Assembly (NCBI RefSeq): GCF_036669915.1
Contig: NC_089318.1
Span: forward strand, 5,565,849 to 5,629,848
DNA: 64,000 nucleotides
Direction: 5' to 3'
Source: Pocillopora verrucosa
Taxonomy: Eukaryota; Cnidaria; Anthozoa; Scleractinia; Pocilloporidae
Positions 45,001-55,133 of this stretch are shown here, one piece after another; position 1 is the first letter of the stretch; each line of letters begins with the position of its first letter. Under the pieces are notes generated by a model. That model did no database searches. It had not been told where the DNA came from and saw nothing but the letters and a program-made list of their open reading frames with translations. A program made the translations under genes and the position numbers.

Positions 45001-46903
45001 ACCAGATTGGCACAGAATTGCAAGTATGTGGAATTATATGAAGACTTAAGCCAATTTTTTTCCCTACAAAGGCTTGAGCCAATTATTTAGCTGAACCACA
45101 AATATTTTGTGAGGCAGGCCACAGCTGGGAGTCGATATTTCCTTGCCATCTCAGTTGGCGCTTACGAAAGATCTTAAGGATCTATCGCGTCTGGTTCCAT
45201 ATGCTAAAACAATGCCCCTCATTATTAGTGCTGCGGCACGAGCGTTTTGCCGTCCGCAGAAAGTTTGAGACCGGTCAGCGGTTTACGAGAGGGTCTGCTA
45301 GTAATTGATGGAGCACTTTTCAGATGGGGACCTAATCACAGGATAAAATTTTCCCCATTTCTCTAAATCGTCCCTGCTTACATCCCCTAATGATGATTAA
45401 GAAACCATTGCGCAGCGAGAGTAGTCACCTCCAACATTATTTCATGACTTGACTTAATCTTTGTGCTGTTTACATGACAGGTACTTCCGACAAAAGCTGA
45501 AAAAGATGGGCTATATAGTATACGGCCATGATGCCTCAGCAGTAGTACCCATTCTTCTTTACATGCCGGCAAAAACGGTGTAAGTTTTCTTTTTCCTTTG
45601 ATAAAGTGAATGAAAATAAACTTTAAGAGCTCCAGTTGCGTTGAACCTTACCTCTTAGTGGGCACACTTAAAATTTGCTTCTATGTTAGTAGGGAAGTTA
45701 CGAGAAAAGTGACCAACTTTGTAACCAACGAGAACTAAAATGTGAAAATGTAAAAGCGCGGGGAAACGCGGGCGACCAAGTCGTGATTGGCTTTAGTTTT
45801 GCATCTGATTGGTCGAGAGAGTGGCGCGAGTTTTCTGAACCAATCACAGAGCAAAGGAAAGCAAAGCCAATGCAATCCCGGACTACTTGCGAGACTCGAT
45901 TGAGGGAACACAGATAACGCAGTGGTGGGTTGCTCTCGCGCTGACCGCGAGTCGCCTGGGTCCAGCTCGCTATTTGTTTTCTTCGAGGGTTTTTCTCTGG
46001 ACCCTTCTTTTTTTCTTCCATCACAAAACCCAAGTCTTATTCGAAATGGAAACAGTAGACGAACAACCATTCTGTGTATGCGTTACTGCTAAATTCTGTT
46101 AATTTATCCTGATTTCACTTGTCTCTCTTTAAATGAGCTTGTTTCATGCTCCTATCAAGAAAACAGATTGAAATGTATGAAAGAATGCACTGAAACGTGT
46201 GTGTATTACCTCAATCACTGACCCAAGGATGGCGTTTTGTTAAGGTTTAGGACGATTATTCAAACTGTTCAATAATTTGACTTTGTTCCAGTGCCTTTTC
46301 GCGTGAAATGCTCAAAAGAGGTGTGGCTGTGGTTATTGTAGGGTTCCCTGCCACTTCACTGATTGAAGCGAGAGCAAGGATTTGTCTGTCTGCGTCACAC
46401 ACCAGGGAAATGCTTGATAAGGTAACGTGAGTCAATCCTTCCCGTAATAATCTTACGTCTTCTTCTTTACGAGACGAAATATCTGTCCGAATACTATAAC
46501 CTTTTCTCTCTTAGAACCTATTTTTCATAACCAACCAGGTGTAAGGGTGAAACTGGGAGTATTTTAAGTTAAATTTCCCTTTTTTCCTCTTTCTTGTTGT
46601 TGTTGTTGTTGTTGTTGTTTTCCTTTTATTACCATTGGATTCGCTAGCATTTGCTGGTTCATGGCAAATTTCACGCGCGTTTTCTGGCGCACAAGTTTTT
46701 TCACACGAGCGTTTCTCTTGCACATGTATTCTCTTTTGTGTTTGCTATTTCTAGTGCGTCTTGCATCACAATTGTTTTCATTTGCGCGCGTTTCTGACCC
46801 AGGGTATTAATTTTTCTTTCCTTAGGCTTTGAACGCCATTGACGAGGTTGGGGATATACTTAGGGTCAAGTATTCAAGGCGAAAGAAAAATGCTGAATCG
46901 TGA
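39045..46903 (+). CDS. SPTLC2: Serine palmitoyltransferase subunit 2 (SPTLC2/3-like), copy 3
   Basis: Same role as copies 1 and 2. Eleven exons: 39045-39302, 40857-41011, 41540-41685, 42131-42349, 43033-43138, 43539-43758, 44118-44244, 44987-45023, 45481-45579, 46292-46421, 46826-46903; 524 residues, all in frame. The membrane segment is [18 protein letters not shown], and the PLP-lysine motif is the canonical [13 protein letters not shown]. In exon 7 it reads ISSIKIIMG where copy 2 has ISSMKIIMG. Intron 5 contains an 83-bp inverted copy of part of its own exon 1. Intron 1 has a 0.4-kb stretch absent from copy 2, and intron 4 has a 14-bp minisatellite inside another 0.4-kb private insertion. 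All splice sites are intact, so the gene should be functional. Confidence 0.93.
39621..40030. other. Insertion private to unit B, intron 1
   Basis: Unit A reads straight from GTTGTAAATAATACG into AAGGATATCTG, while unit B has about 410 bases between the corresponding points. I recognise no element ends or coding sequence in it. Confidence 0.6.
42557..42955. other. Insertion private to unit B, intron 4
   Basis: About 0.4 kb is absent from the equivalent intron of SPT copy 2. It contains the 14-bp minisatellite at 42813-42886 and no recognised gene. Confidence 0.55.
42813..42886. repeat. 14-bp minisatellite, about five copies
   Basis: The unit CGCTTCACTCTTCA is repeated about five times with few changes (one CGCTTCGCCCTTCA). 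Confidence 0.9.
43301..43383 (-). repeat. Inverted 83-bp copy of SPT exon 1 in intron 5
   Basis: The reverse complement of 43301-43383 matches exon 1 of the same gene, 39121-39203, with two mismatches (by eye 81/83). It encodes, antisense, the stretch around [20 protein letters not shown]. It sits at the exact spot where copy 2 has about 250 bp of unrelated intron, between CTAAGTTTTT and AAAAATAAATCATC. Confidence 0.92.
43386..43497. repeat. Dispersed AAGGTCATGAGAATAAAG repeat, truncated copy
   Basis: The right part of the repeat seen at 33530 in copy 2: AAATAAATCATCAGCTG, CTCCTTGTCAGTA and GAGAATATGGATACTGATG. The left part was lost with the replacement that brought in the exon 1 fragment. 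Confidence 0.55.
45655..45900 (+). repeat. CCAAT-rich dispersed repeat (unit B)
   Basis: The counterpart of 35815-36085 in intron 9 of SPT copy 3. Here CCAATCACAGAGC is intact, so unit A carries the changed base positions. Confidence 0.75.
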
Positions 46904-47541
46904 GAACAGAAGGAAGCAACTCTTGGGCAGCGAAAGAATTATAATTTTTGCTTTCGGACAAATAAATGCTTTTAACTTCCAAATAGTTATGTAAAGTAGG
47001 AATAATAATTGTAGTCTTCATTTCAACAAATGCCTCTTTTTATGGGATCAGTCATTATTTTACGGCTGGGGAGGATCAGTTTGAAATGTTTTACTTAGGA
47101 ATTAATGGGACATTGGATCTGATTATTAAGGTATTATTTTTGCCTTAGCTTTCAGCTAAGATTTAAGGGGATCATTCTCTCTAATTTATGAAGGAACCTA
47201 GTCCTCGATAGCTCCCAACGTAAATAGGACACAGTTTATGACGTCCTCAAAGGACGTAACCTATACGGGCCCCATTTAGCACATACTCGTTATAGTTAAG
47301 TAACCAGAGTCTAGTCCCAGGGCCCCTTATTCGCCATCCTAAAATTTGAGGGTAGAAGCGCCCTGGAACGAGGTTGGTAAAAACCAATAGAACGACGATA
47401 AAGCCTGAGTATAGTTCTGTAGGTTGGTAGGAGAAAGTAATTTTAATTTACCCACATTTTCTAGAATTAAAAGCATCTCAAAATATACGTTGGATCCAGA
47501 ATTGCAAGGAACTGTTTTTGTTATGGCACAACATGGTTTGG

Positions 47542-48458
47542 TTTTCAAAGAATTGTTTGACGATGTAATTCAAAGGGGGAAAAAACATTGAAATATCAAC
47601 CATTTTAAATGGTTAAAGTTAGGTGTCGTATTTTTTCAAGCTCTATAGTTGGCATAAAACTCGCGAGACTGTTTAGTTTGAAATTAAGAAAAGGGAAGCT
47701 GATTGAGTCACGTTGACTAAAAATTTGTATAGCCTAGTTTAGCTCAGTTATACAAATTTTCGTTTACGGTTTTTTAACCATCAGAGTTTAAAGCTTGACA
47801 AATGAAAAAAATAAAGTCAGTGAATGAAAACTTAATTCGTGTCGAGAGTGAATCAGATGTGTGTTGTGACGCAGTTAAGAAATATCTGAGATACTACCAG
47901 CGCCTTTTCTCATGTTCTCCTAAACTCCCATCTAAGTTTTTACCCCGGCCACAGTTCACCCGATACTGACAAATTTATTCATGACCCATCACCAATTTCA
48001 CCGGTATTACGCTCTTTTTTTTTCCTTTTTTCAGCCTGAGAAAAATATTACGTTTTCCCACTTGCAAAATTTTATTTTGCGCCTCGGTGGACTTTTGATG
48101 GAAGTCAGAAAGCTTTGCTAGTTACTGGGTCTTGACTGGATGTTTAGCTTTAATAAACAACAAACGAGTGTCTTTGTAATTCCTGCTCCCGCTTCCCGCC
48201 CTCCCCGGCCCCTGTTCTCCCAGGCTCCCGCCCCCTGTCCCCTTCCATTTTAGATGACGCAAAATATGGCTCTCTGTAACTAATATATTTCGTTTCACGT
48301 CAACTCAGCCTTTAGGATCAAAGACACATACACTTATAGTTAGTCTCTGGAATTTTTTGATGACTGTTTGGCTCATTATTCAGCATGTGCTCCTGGAATA
48401 TGCAACCGAGCTGCGAAAAAATTTAGGTTTTAAATATCGAGCATCTTTCCTTAAATAG
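47542..48458. other. Spacer downstream of the duplication, no gene seen
   Basis: AT-rich with a C-rich stretch near 48185-48245. No exon, transposon end or RNA gene was recognised. Confidence 0.4.
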
Positions 48459-48631
48459 CTGTGGATGAACTGGAAAAAATAGCAGGAGGAGAGGGAAACA
48501 AACATTTTTTCACGCATATTTTTGTTATTAAAAAAGTTCGTGTCTGTAAAGGCCCAGAACTTGTACTGGCCGGAACCACTTCACCCAGCGTTAAAAAGGT
48601 GAAATCTCACGCCGTAGATTTGCTCTCATGA
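48459..48631 (+). other. Possible unassigned exon
   Basis: A TTTCCTTAAATAG acceptor-like sequence precedes an open frame beginning VDELEKIAGGEGNKHFF and containing GPELVLAGTTSPSVKK before TGA at 48629-48631. I do not recognise the product and no partner exon is proven. A second acceptor-like frame follows at 48707-48883 (VTYLTSEVNTQILPAE). Either may be chance. Confidence 0.18.
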
Positions 48632-48889
48632 GCTGAAAAACAATGAACGAAAAATAGAATCGGCACAAATCATTCATACACTTTGGACGTTTGTTTAACC
48701 ATTTCAGTGACCTATTTGACGTCCGAAGTCAATACTCAAATTCTCCCAGCGGAAATCACCACTCAGAGGTCAAACGAAGTCAAACTGGCTCCTCCCCCTT
48801 ACGCCAGAAAAATTATTTCGAATTTATTGCGTTGTGTAAACCATTCTAGAGGCGGAAGAGACTCCACCATGTGTAAGTTGTAGAATAAG

Positions 48890-49140
48890 GTAATTTTCGA
48901 TTGAGTGTTGAAAGTAATTCAGGATTCCATTGGTTTTGATTCACTTTGCTTTGTGATTGCTGCAGAAAACTCACCCCCCCCCCTCTCAACCAATCAGATG
49001 CAAAACAAAATCCAATCGCACCTTGGTCATCTGCGTTTTCCCGCTTTGAGCGGTACACTTGTTTTTAATTGAGTTCTCATTGGCTATTGACGTACTTCCT
49101 TTGCTCTGATTGGCCCTTGTAATTACTTTGGTTTTGATTT
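48890..49140 (-). repeat. CCAAT-rich dispersed repeat, inverted copy
   Basis: Read on +, it contains CAACCAATCAGATGCAAAAC, TCCAATCGCACC, CTCATTGGC and CTGATTGGC, the mirror of the family motifs, between SPT copy 3 and the asparaginase. Confidence 0.7.
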
Positions 49141-49251
49141 ACGGCACTTAATCACTGACCATAATTCTTTGAGAAACCTCATTCTATGTTAAGAGACCAT
49201 CAGGCACCGTCATGCACCGTCTGTGAGGCTGCATGTCAGAGAGAGACTTAC

Positions 49252-52200
49252 CGATTTCCTCTCTTCTAACGTGAGTTCCTCTAGTCCCATAACAAACGCG
49301 ACCTTGGTTAGCGCGCATTCGACCGTCATGTCTCCCCCGAGGACTACTCCTAACTCAACAAGGCCCTGTGTGAATAACGAATCACAATCTAAAACTCGGA
49401 CATTTTGTGGTTTTCGAGATTTGTTTAGCTTTAGTTCTGTAGCGGGTACATCTACAAAAGCATATCTTGATGAAAGCAAAAACGGCAAACGACCAGCTCG
49501 TTATCTATTAATCTTTCCTGGTACTGCCTAAGTCTTTCTTAAAATCTTTCCTAATATTTTCCTAGGAAATCTAGGTTCCTTCTCCTCAAAATTCTCTACA
49601 AAGCTGACGAGAAGATTGAGGTCAATGGAGAGTGTCAGTCACCTTCCTTCCCTCTCCCTTTAAATACTTAAAAATGTACACAATGAATAAGGTCCTGGAA
49701 AACATATTCTTACAAAACTGCATTAGGCATTTAGTCAGTACCTTTTCCACAAACTCGCTAGAAACATCATGTGGCCCTCCACGACAAGGACAACAGGTGA
49801 CAATGACCACACCCTTGTCCGTCGCTTCTTTGACCGCCTCAGTAAGATCAGTTCTCGAGTCTGGTATATTGCCACTTCCATATGTTACCAGGACAACACC
49901 CTCAATTGGAGGCTCTAAACACCCTTTTATCTGAATATAAGCAAATAGAAGGTAACAGAAAGGATCAAAAGCTAGGCAAACATCATTTGGGTTTGGAGGG
50001 CAAATCCAGTGTAAATTTTAAACCCTTTGTAACTGGTTTTCTTTGCTTTAATTAATTTGTTTCATCCTGGCGTTAATTAGTATCCATATTCTCCATACTG
50101 ATCTCTTTACATTTCCTTTTCATTTTTTGTTGGAAAATCAAGAGCTTCTATATTGGTGATAAAAGTTTTTCAACATCAATCTTCTAAAATGACATTGCAA
50201 CATACCATTTGTATTGGGATACCAGGGAACATAGGAAGTAATGCTATGTTTTGGCTCATCTTTGTGTGGAGTGTGAAACATCCTTTATGCCTTGGATCAC
50301 CAGAATAATTCCATTCAACTAAGTAATGACAAAAATTATTTTCAATAAATACCGGTAGCTGGTCAACCTGTTGAATTAAAACAGCTGTGATTGCATGCTA
50401 CACAAGCAGAGCATGGTAAAATCTGTGCAATGAGCTGCTGAAACTGGCAAAAATTAGGTGCTAAAATGCTACTAAACTACTTTTAAAGGGCTACTTTTAT
50501 AAATAAATTTTATATAGGGCTTATCAGATCAATGACTCTAAAGCATTGGCTCTCTTGAAAGGCAACCAGTAAAAGTACAAGTTAGCTTGGCAAAAAGGCA
50601 ATGGCTGGAACTGATGACATCTTTCACACAGGCTTTGGTACTGTCCTGCTAGCTTGGTTAGTGTACAGAACAAGACATGAGCATATACCATAGACAGAAG
50701 AAATTATTTATAAATAAACTCATTACCATCAGTAAAAGGTTATGCACTTACTGCCTCCATTATTGCTTAGTTTTGCCAGAGGAGGATAGCTTGGTGAGTC
50801 AAAAACAGAAAAACTCTTTGCATTTACTTTGGTTGATTTATTTCCTCTAAACAGCTTTCCATTAAAGAAAATTGTCACCTGTAGAGGTGGAAAGTTGTTT
50901 CTTAGGTGCCTGATATATAAGTGCAAAAGTACATTAAAATGGGTTTTATTCAAATTCATAAAATCGCTTGCATAGTAGTCATTTCCTTTCACCTGGCTCA
51001 CTTTCATCCAGCTTAATGCTACATACATTTACCCCTTCCACCCCCGAGATCTAGTAAATCTATGTTCCTACCTCTGAAACTGCATAGTGCCCAGCAAACA
51101 ACAGTGCACCACCCAGGTTATCTTTTGCATCTGTCTCTTCCTCATAAATTGGGGTCTGTGATAAAAGGAGACAGGTGAAGGTTTTAATGAACTTAACTGA
51201 CCATGTCTCTGTAAAGTGAAAAATAGTATTTGACCAGAAATAGACACTAGCACAGCCCAGAACCTATTGTAATGAGATTTCAAAACTTATGCAGAAATCC
51301 TAGATTCAGGCAATATAAGGGTTATTTTTTTAATACTAACAAGAAAATTAAAAGTTTTGTATACTTTCTACTCAATTACAGATTTTAAAATTCAGGTACT
51401 TCACTGCTTCATAATGCAATTGAGTGTAGTTTTAGTGTGACTTTACCACAGGTTCCATCTATCTCAGATGCCAATATTCTTACCCACATGATTCCTTGAC
51501 AATCTTTTGATCTTGAATTGTTCTATTAATCATACTGGCACTCAATCAGCCTACAAAATAACACTTGGAAATTTTAACATGGTTTACCTGTGCTCCAGTG
51601 AGGACCACAGGTTTCCCAAGATTCTCAAGCATGAAAGACAGTGCTGATGCAGTATAAGCCATAGTATCAGTCCCATGTAAGATCACAAACCCATCATAGT
51701 CATCATAGTTATTGGCAATCTCTGTGGCCATGTCAATCCAGTCCTTTGTGCAAGTATCTTTTGATTCCCGTACAGTACCAGCCTTCTTGATATCATACAA
51801 TATTTTGCTGTTATCCTGATCATGTACACTAAACAAAAACCAGTCAAATAAGCCAATTTTTTAATTATCTCAAGGGTAAGAATGAGAATAATGTACTTGT
51901 TTATCATACATTTCTAACAGTTCATCATGATCAGTTGTTGAATGCCAAGTCTATAATTTCTTTAGTTATCCATGAGATACCCAAGATCTAAATTACATAT
52001 ATAGTTAACATTTCTTCCACTTTATGGATATATTTTAAAATATTAGTTTTGAAAGTACAGCATTCAACAAGAAACTCCAAGTGATATTTTCTTCCCTTCT
52101 CATGTACCAAGTCTGGCAAAAGTTCTAACAGCTTCCCCTTACAGAGGCACAAATCTAGTCTGCCTGAGCTCAGTTGTTAAATTAATCTTTAAGATGGAAG

Positions 52201-52715
52201 GCTCAACTATTGAAAAGTATATTTCAACAAAAGAAGATTTATTTTAATGAGCTTGCAAGCTTGAGTCCCCATCAGGCATCAAATCTCAGATCTTCAGATT
52301 CTGAAAGGTAATACTTACGGCATGGCCAATCTTTCTGTTACACCCACTTTTCTTGCTTGAGGCGCAGTGAAAGCAGCATCATGAAGCAATGGATGCCTTT
52401 TCAACTCTTCAATGAATAAGTCCAAGTGTAGAATGCAAGGCTCTGAAATAGGAGGATTTTTCCTTTCCACTCACTCTGATTCTCATTGTTTTTTCATGCC
52501 ATACACACTTCATGATTGGAAATGATGCAAGATATCTTTATCAATTTCACCTTCACAAGGGAAGTGACATGCATAACATCTAAAACTATTAAGTCGATGA
52601 AAAATTATAAATTAATTGGTATCATACCATTTTCAGAGAGCTTTTTCATTCCAACTGTTCCTCCAGTATATAGAACAAGGACCAGTGAGGACTTGGCAGG
52701 CGTCATGTCACTCAT
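49252..52715 (-). CDS. ASPG: L-asparaginase, ASPG (type I) family; C-terminus not located
   Basis: It hydrolyses asparagine to aspartate and ammonia in the cytosol; some family members also have lysophospholipase activity. Minus-strand exons in order: 52715-52628, 52442-52319, 51828-51588, 51155-51072, 50878-50752, 50318-50206, 49930-49742, 49365-49252, all in phase, 360 residues. The start is ATG 52715. Residues 16-23, YTGGTVGM, hold the nucleophile (Thr20). The second catalytic block is LHGTDTMAYTA, followed by LTGAQ, then KLFRGNKSTKV, LLPMFPGIPIQM and VTYGSGNIPDS. The vertebrate SDGREN motif is TDAKDN here. The last exon found ends KS with a strong GTAAGT donor; if it were not spliced the frame would stop at about 49210 after 13 more residues. 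No ankyrin-repeat exons, which vertebrate ASPG has at its C-terminus, were seen downstream. Confidence 0.87.
50012..50165 (-). repeat. Dispersed AAGGTCATGAGAATAAAG repeat, inverted copy
   Basis: In the ASPG intron between exons 6 and 7, AACCCTTTGTAAC near the left end and AGTATCCATATTCTCCATAC are inverted versions of the motifs at 23275 and 58228. Confidence 0.5.
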
Positions 52716-54278
52716 AACGAAGAGATGGAGAATCTGGAAGCAGCTTATTGACAGGAGTACTCTATAAACTCTCTTGCGCACTGCCTGCTGTCACTTCAGT
52801 GACTTCATACAGCCTAAAGATAGAAGCAAGAGTAGGAACAGGAAGCTAAGCACAGCATTTTCCCAAGCATCCCCCCCCCCCGTCACATCACCTTCCAATC
52901 CCTTGAACCCGTGTAATTAATTGAGGCGGTGATCTTCCTCCCCAACTGACAATGGTTGATCGCAATAGGCCACCTCCGGATAAAATAACAGTCGAGAAAT
53001 ATAGCTTAAAAAACGACATAGGAACAGTAGAGAAGAAGTCTGAATTAATTCATCCAGCACAAAAATGCATAGATGACGTTACCTAAATTTCCTCACAATA
53101 AAGTTCGACGTGCGACACCATTTTCGCTTTCTGTCTTTGTCAATATTCTTCAAAATATTGTACAGCTTACTTTTATGACACTTTCTTTAGCGGTTACTAA
53201 CATCAAATCCTTGACCCATCCACTAACCCCACTTTTTTAGCTCATTTGGTCACGAAACTACGTAGAAGATGTCACGCTACTTAGCCACTGTGCGAACTAA
53301 ATCCGCTGGCCTAGTACAGAGGAACACCGGTTAATATGTACATACCGTGAAAAGTGTATGTGGTGAATATGTCACGCAAACGACAACAAATAAAACCGAG
53401 AAATTGAAATTACTCATAATGAAGGCTTTCCTTGTTAATAATCAATCGAAATCTCCAGTCTGCGTCTGGAAAAGCATTCTACCGTTCACCGCCAGCATCC
53501 ACCAACATTATAAAAGAAGCCGGGAAATCGAGAAAATTCGGAATCATTTCGAAGTTCTTCGCAAATGTTCGGGGATACTCGGAACGGGTGGATGACATTA
53601 CATTCGCCAAACTTCTCTGCGGTTGTCGTATTTGAAAAGCATTTACGAAAGGACAAATGCCATCAGAGAGCACGTATAAATAGAAAAGTACATTTATCAA
53701 AATAAAATCCACTTTTCATTTTGCAAAAGTGAGGATTAATGAGCGACTGGTGGCATGCAAAGAAGTTTGAATCCACATCACGCGTTAAATTCCTCACAAA
53801 TGATCGGAGCAGTTCTCTAATTGGTGTTTTATTTTCAGTCGAGAATTAAAGAAAATTGAAAAATTTATTGTCTAGGTCAGATTATTAGTGTGATACACAT
53901 CAATAAAAACCATCACAGTACTGGTTCAATTCTGAAGCCTAAATGTTTTCTAAGATATGAAAAAGTTGAAATTTCGTGCGTCAGAGCTTGCCATCGAGGG
54001 CGAACTACCTGTCAAAGTTTGAAACGGTTTGGTTACAGAGCTGACACCGGCCTATTTACAAACACCAAAGGTGAGAAAGTATTGCATCCTCCTGTTTACA
54101 TGTGCTGTGCGACAGTAAAACTCTTGTTGGTATTTCTGTGTTACATTCTCTGCTGTAACAATACAGCTTTCGAAAGCTGTTTAAACGCAGATCATGAGAA
54201 AGTAGATATTAAAAGAGTGATTTGGCTTTTTGTAATGCTTCATCACCACAAAGCTTTGATCGGTGAGTTTTACCCAAG
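52716..54278. other. ASPG to LPMO spacer, no gene seen
   Basis: This contains the ASPG 5' flank (with a C-tract at 52871-52880) and the LPMO 1 upstream region. A TATAAA lies at 53675-53680, about 600 bases before the LPMO start and not clearly linked to it. Short frames here lack homology I can recognise. Confidence 0.35.
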
Positions 54279-55133
54279 ATGGAGGCAATTTTTCATATCC
54301 TTATTGCGGCCAGTATTGTTGCTCTTGTCTCAGGCCACGGCCGGCTTATTGATCCACCCAGCAGGAACTCAGCATGGAGGTACGGTTTTGAAACGCCGAG
54401 GCAAGACACAGATAATGAGCTTAACTGTGGCGGATTTAATGTGCAGTGGTCTACGAACAAAGGAAAGTGCGGTGTGTGTGGAGACGCCCATCACTTAAGG
54501 CCTGGTAAAGCTCTTTATACCCATCCCGGAAAGTATGCGACGGGAACCATCACTAAGACGTACAAAGAGGGACAGGAGATTAAGGTGGTGGTAGACGTAA
54601 CCTCCAACCATCAGGGATACTTCACCTTCAGTGTGGGCGACATTGGCTCTCCTCCCATAACTCAAGAGAAGCTGAGCTACGTGTTGAGGCAGCCCAATGG
54701 CGACACCAAGTGGAAAATCAACTCGCACGGGAACGACGTGTTTACTATCAGGCTAAGACTTCCCAGGGGCTTGACATGTGATCACTGCGTGTTACAGTGG
54801 TGGTGGCGTGTGGGAAATAACTGGGGGTGTGATGGAAAAAGAGACTGTGGAATGGGTAAAGGACCACAGGAAACCTTCGTAAACTGCGCCGATATTAGGA
54901 TCACGAAAAGCGACGGAAGTGTGCCACCACCGCCTGCTCCAACCCGCCCCCCGCCACCTACAGAGGCACCTCCGGAGCCTCCCAAGCCTACCAAGCCCAT
55001 ACCCACCAATGCTCCTAACCCGGAAGGTTGCAGGTCAATACCTCCGTACAAAAGTAAACAAATGGACGACTGGTGTCGCAGAAATTGCGCCACAGGATAC
55101 TGCCCAGCAACTCACTGCAAGTGCTCAATGTAA
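54279..55133 (+). CDS. Secreted AA15 lytic polysaccharide monooxygenase 1
   Basis: This copper enzyme oxidatively cleaves chitin or similar glycans outside the cell. The 284-residue ORF has no intron. A signal peptide (residues 1-19, ending VSG) is followed by HGRLIDPPSRNSAW, so His20 becomes the N-terminal histidine of the copper brace; the second brace histidine is His111 in TSNHQGYF. Phe200 (QETFVNCADI) sits where the axial aromatic residue is expected. Cysteine-rich blocks NCGGF, CGVCGDA and CDHCVLQWWW are typical of AA15. A Pro/Thr-rich linker (215-248) leads to a C-terminal module with Cys spacing C-x14-C-x3-C-x4-C-x4-C-x-C (residues 251-282). AATAAA at 55165-55170 is a likely poly(A) signal. 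Substrate is inferred from the family. Confidence 0.93.
   Translation: MEAIFHILIAASIVALVSGHGRLIDPPSRNSAWRYGFETPRQDTDNELNCGGFNVQWSTNKGKCGVCGDAHHLRPGKALYTHPGKYATGTITKTYKEGQEIKVVVDVTSNHQGYFTFSVGDIGSPPITQEKLSYVLRQPNGDTKWKINSHGNDVFTIRLRLPRGLTCDHCVLQWWWRVGNNWGCDGKRDCGMGKGPQETFVNCADIRITKSDGSVPPPPAPTRPPPPTEAPPEPPKPTKPIPTNAPNPEGCRSIPPYKSKQMDDWCRRNCATGYCPATHCKCSM

Larger units (their letters stand above)
37668..47541 (+). repeat. Segmental duplication unit B (carries SPT copy 3)
   Basis: The unit starts at TGCGGGTAATTTGGCGCG and its homology to unit A ends after GGCACAACATGGTT at about 47538. It is about 0.7 kb longer than unit A, owing to private insertions at about 39621-40030 and 42557-42955 set against smaller losses. 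Confidence 0.9.

Noticed and set aside
53890-54498. A 202-codon + strand frame upstream of and overlapping LPMO 1
   Set aside because: Its second half is another frame of the LPMO gene and its first half has no recognisable similarity or splice support.
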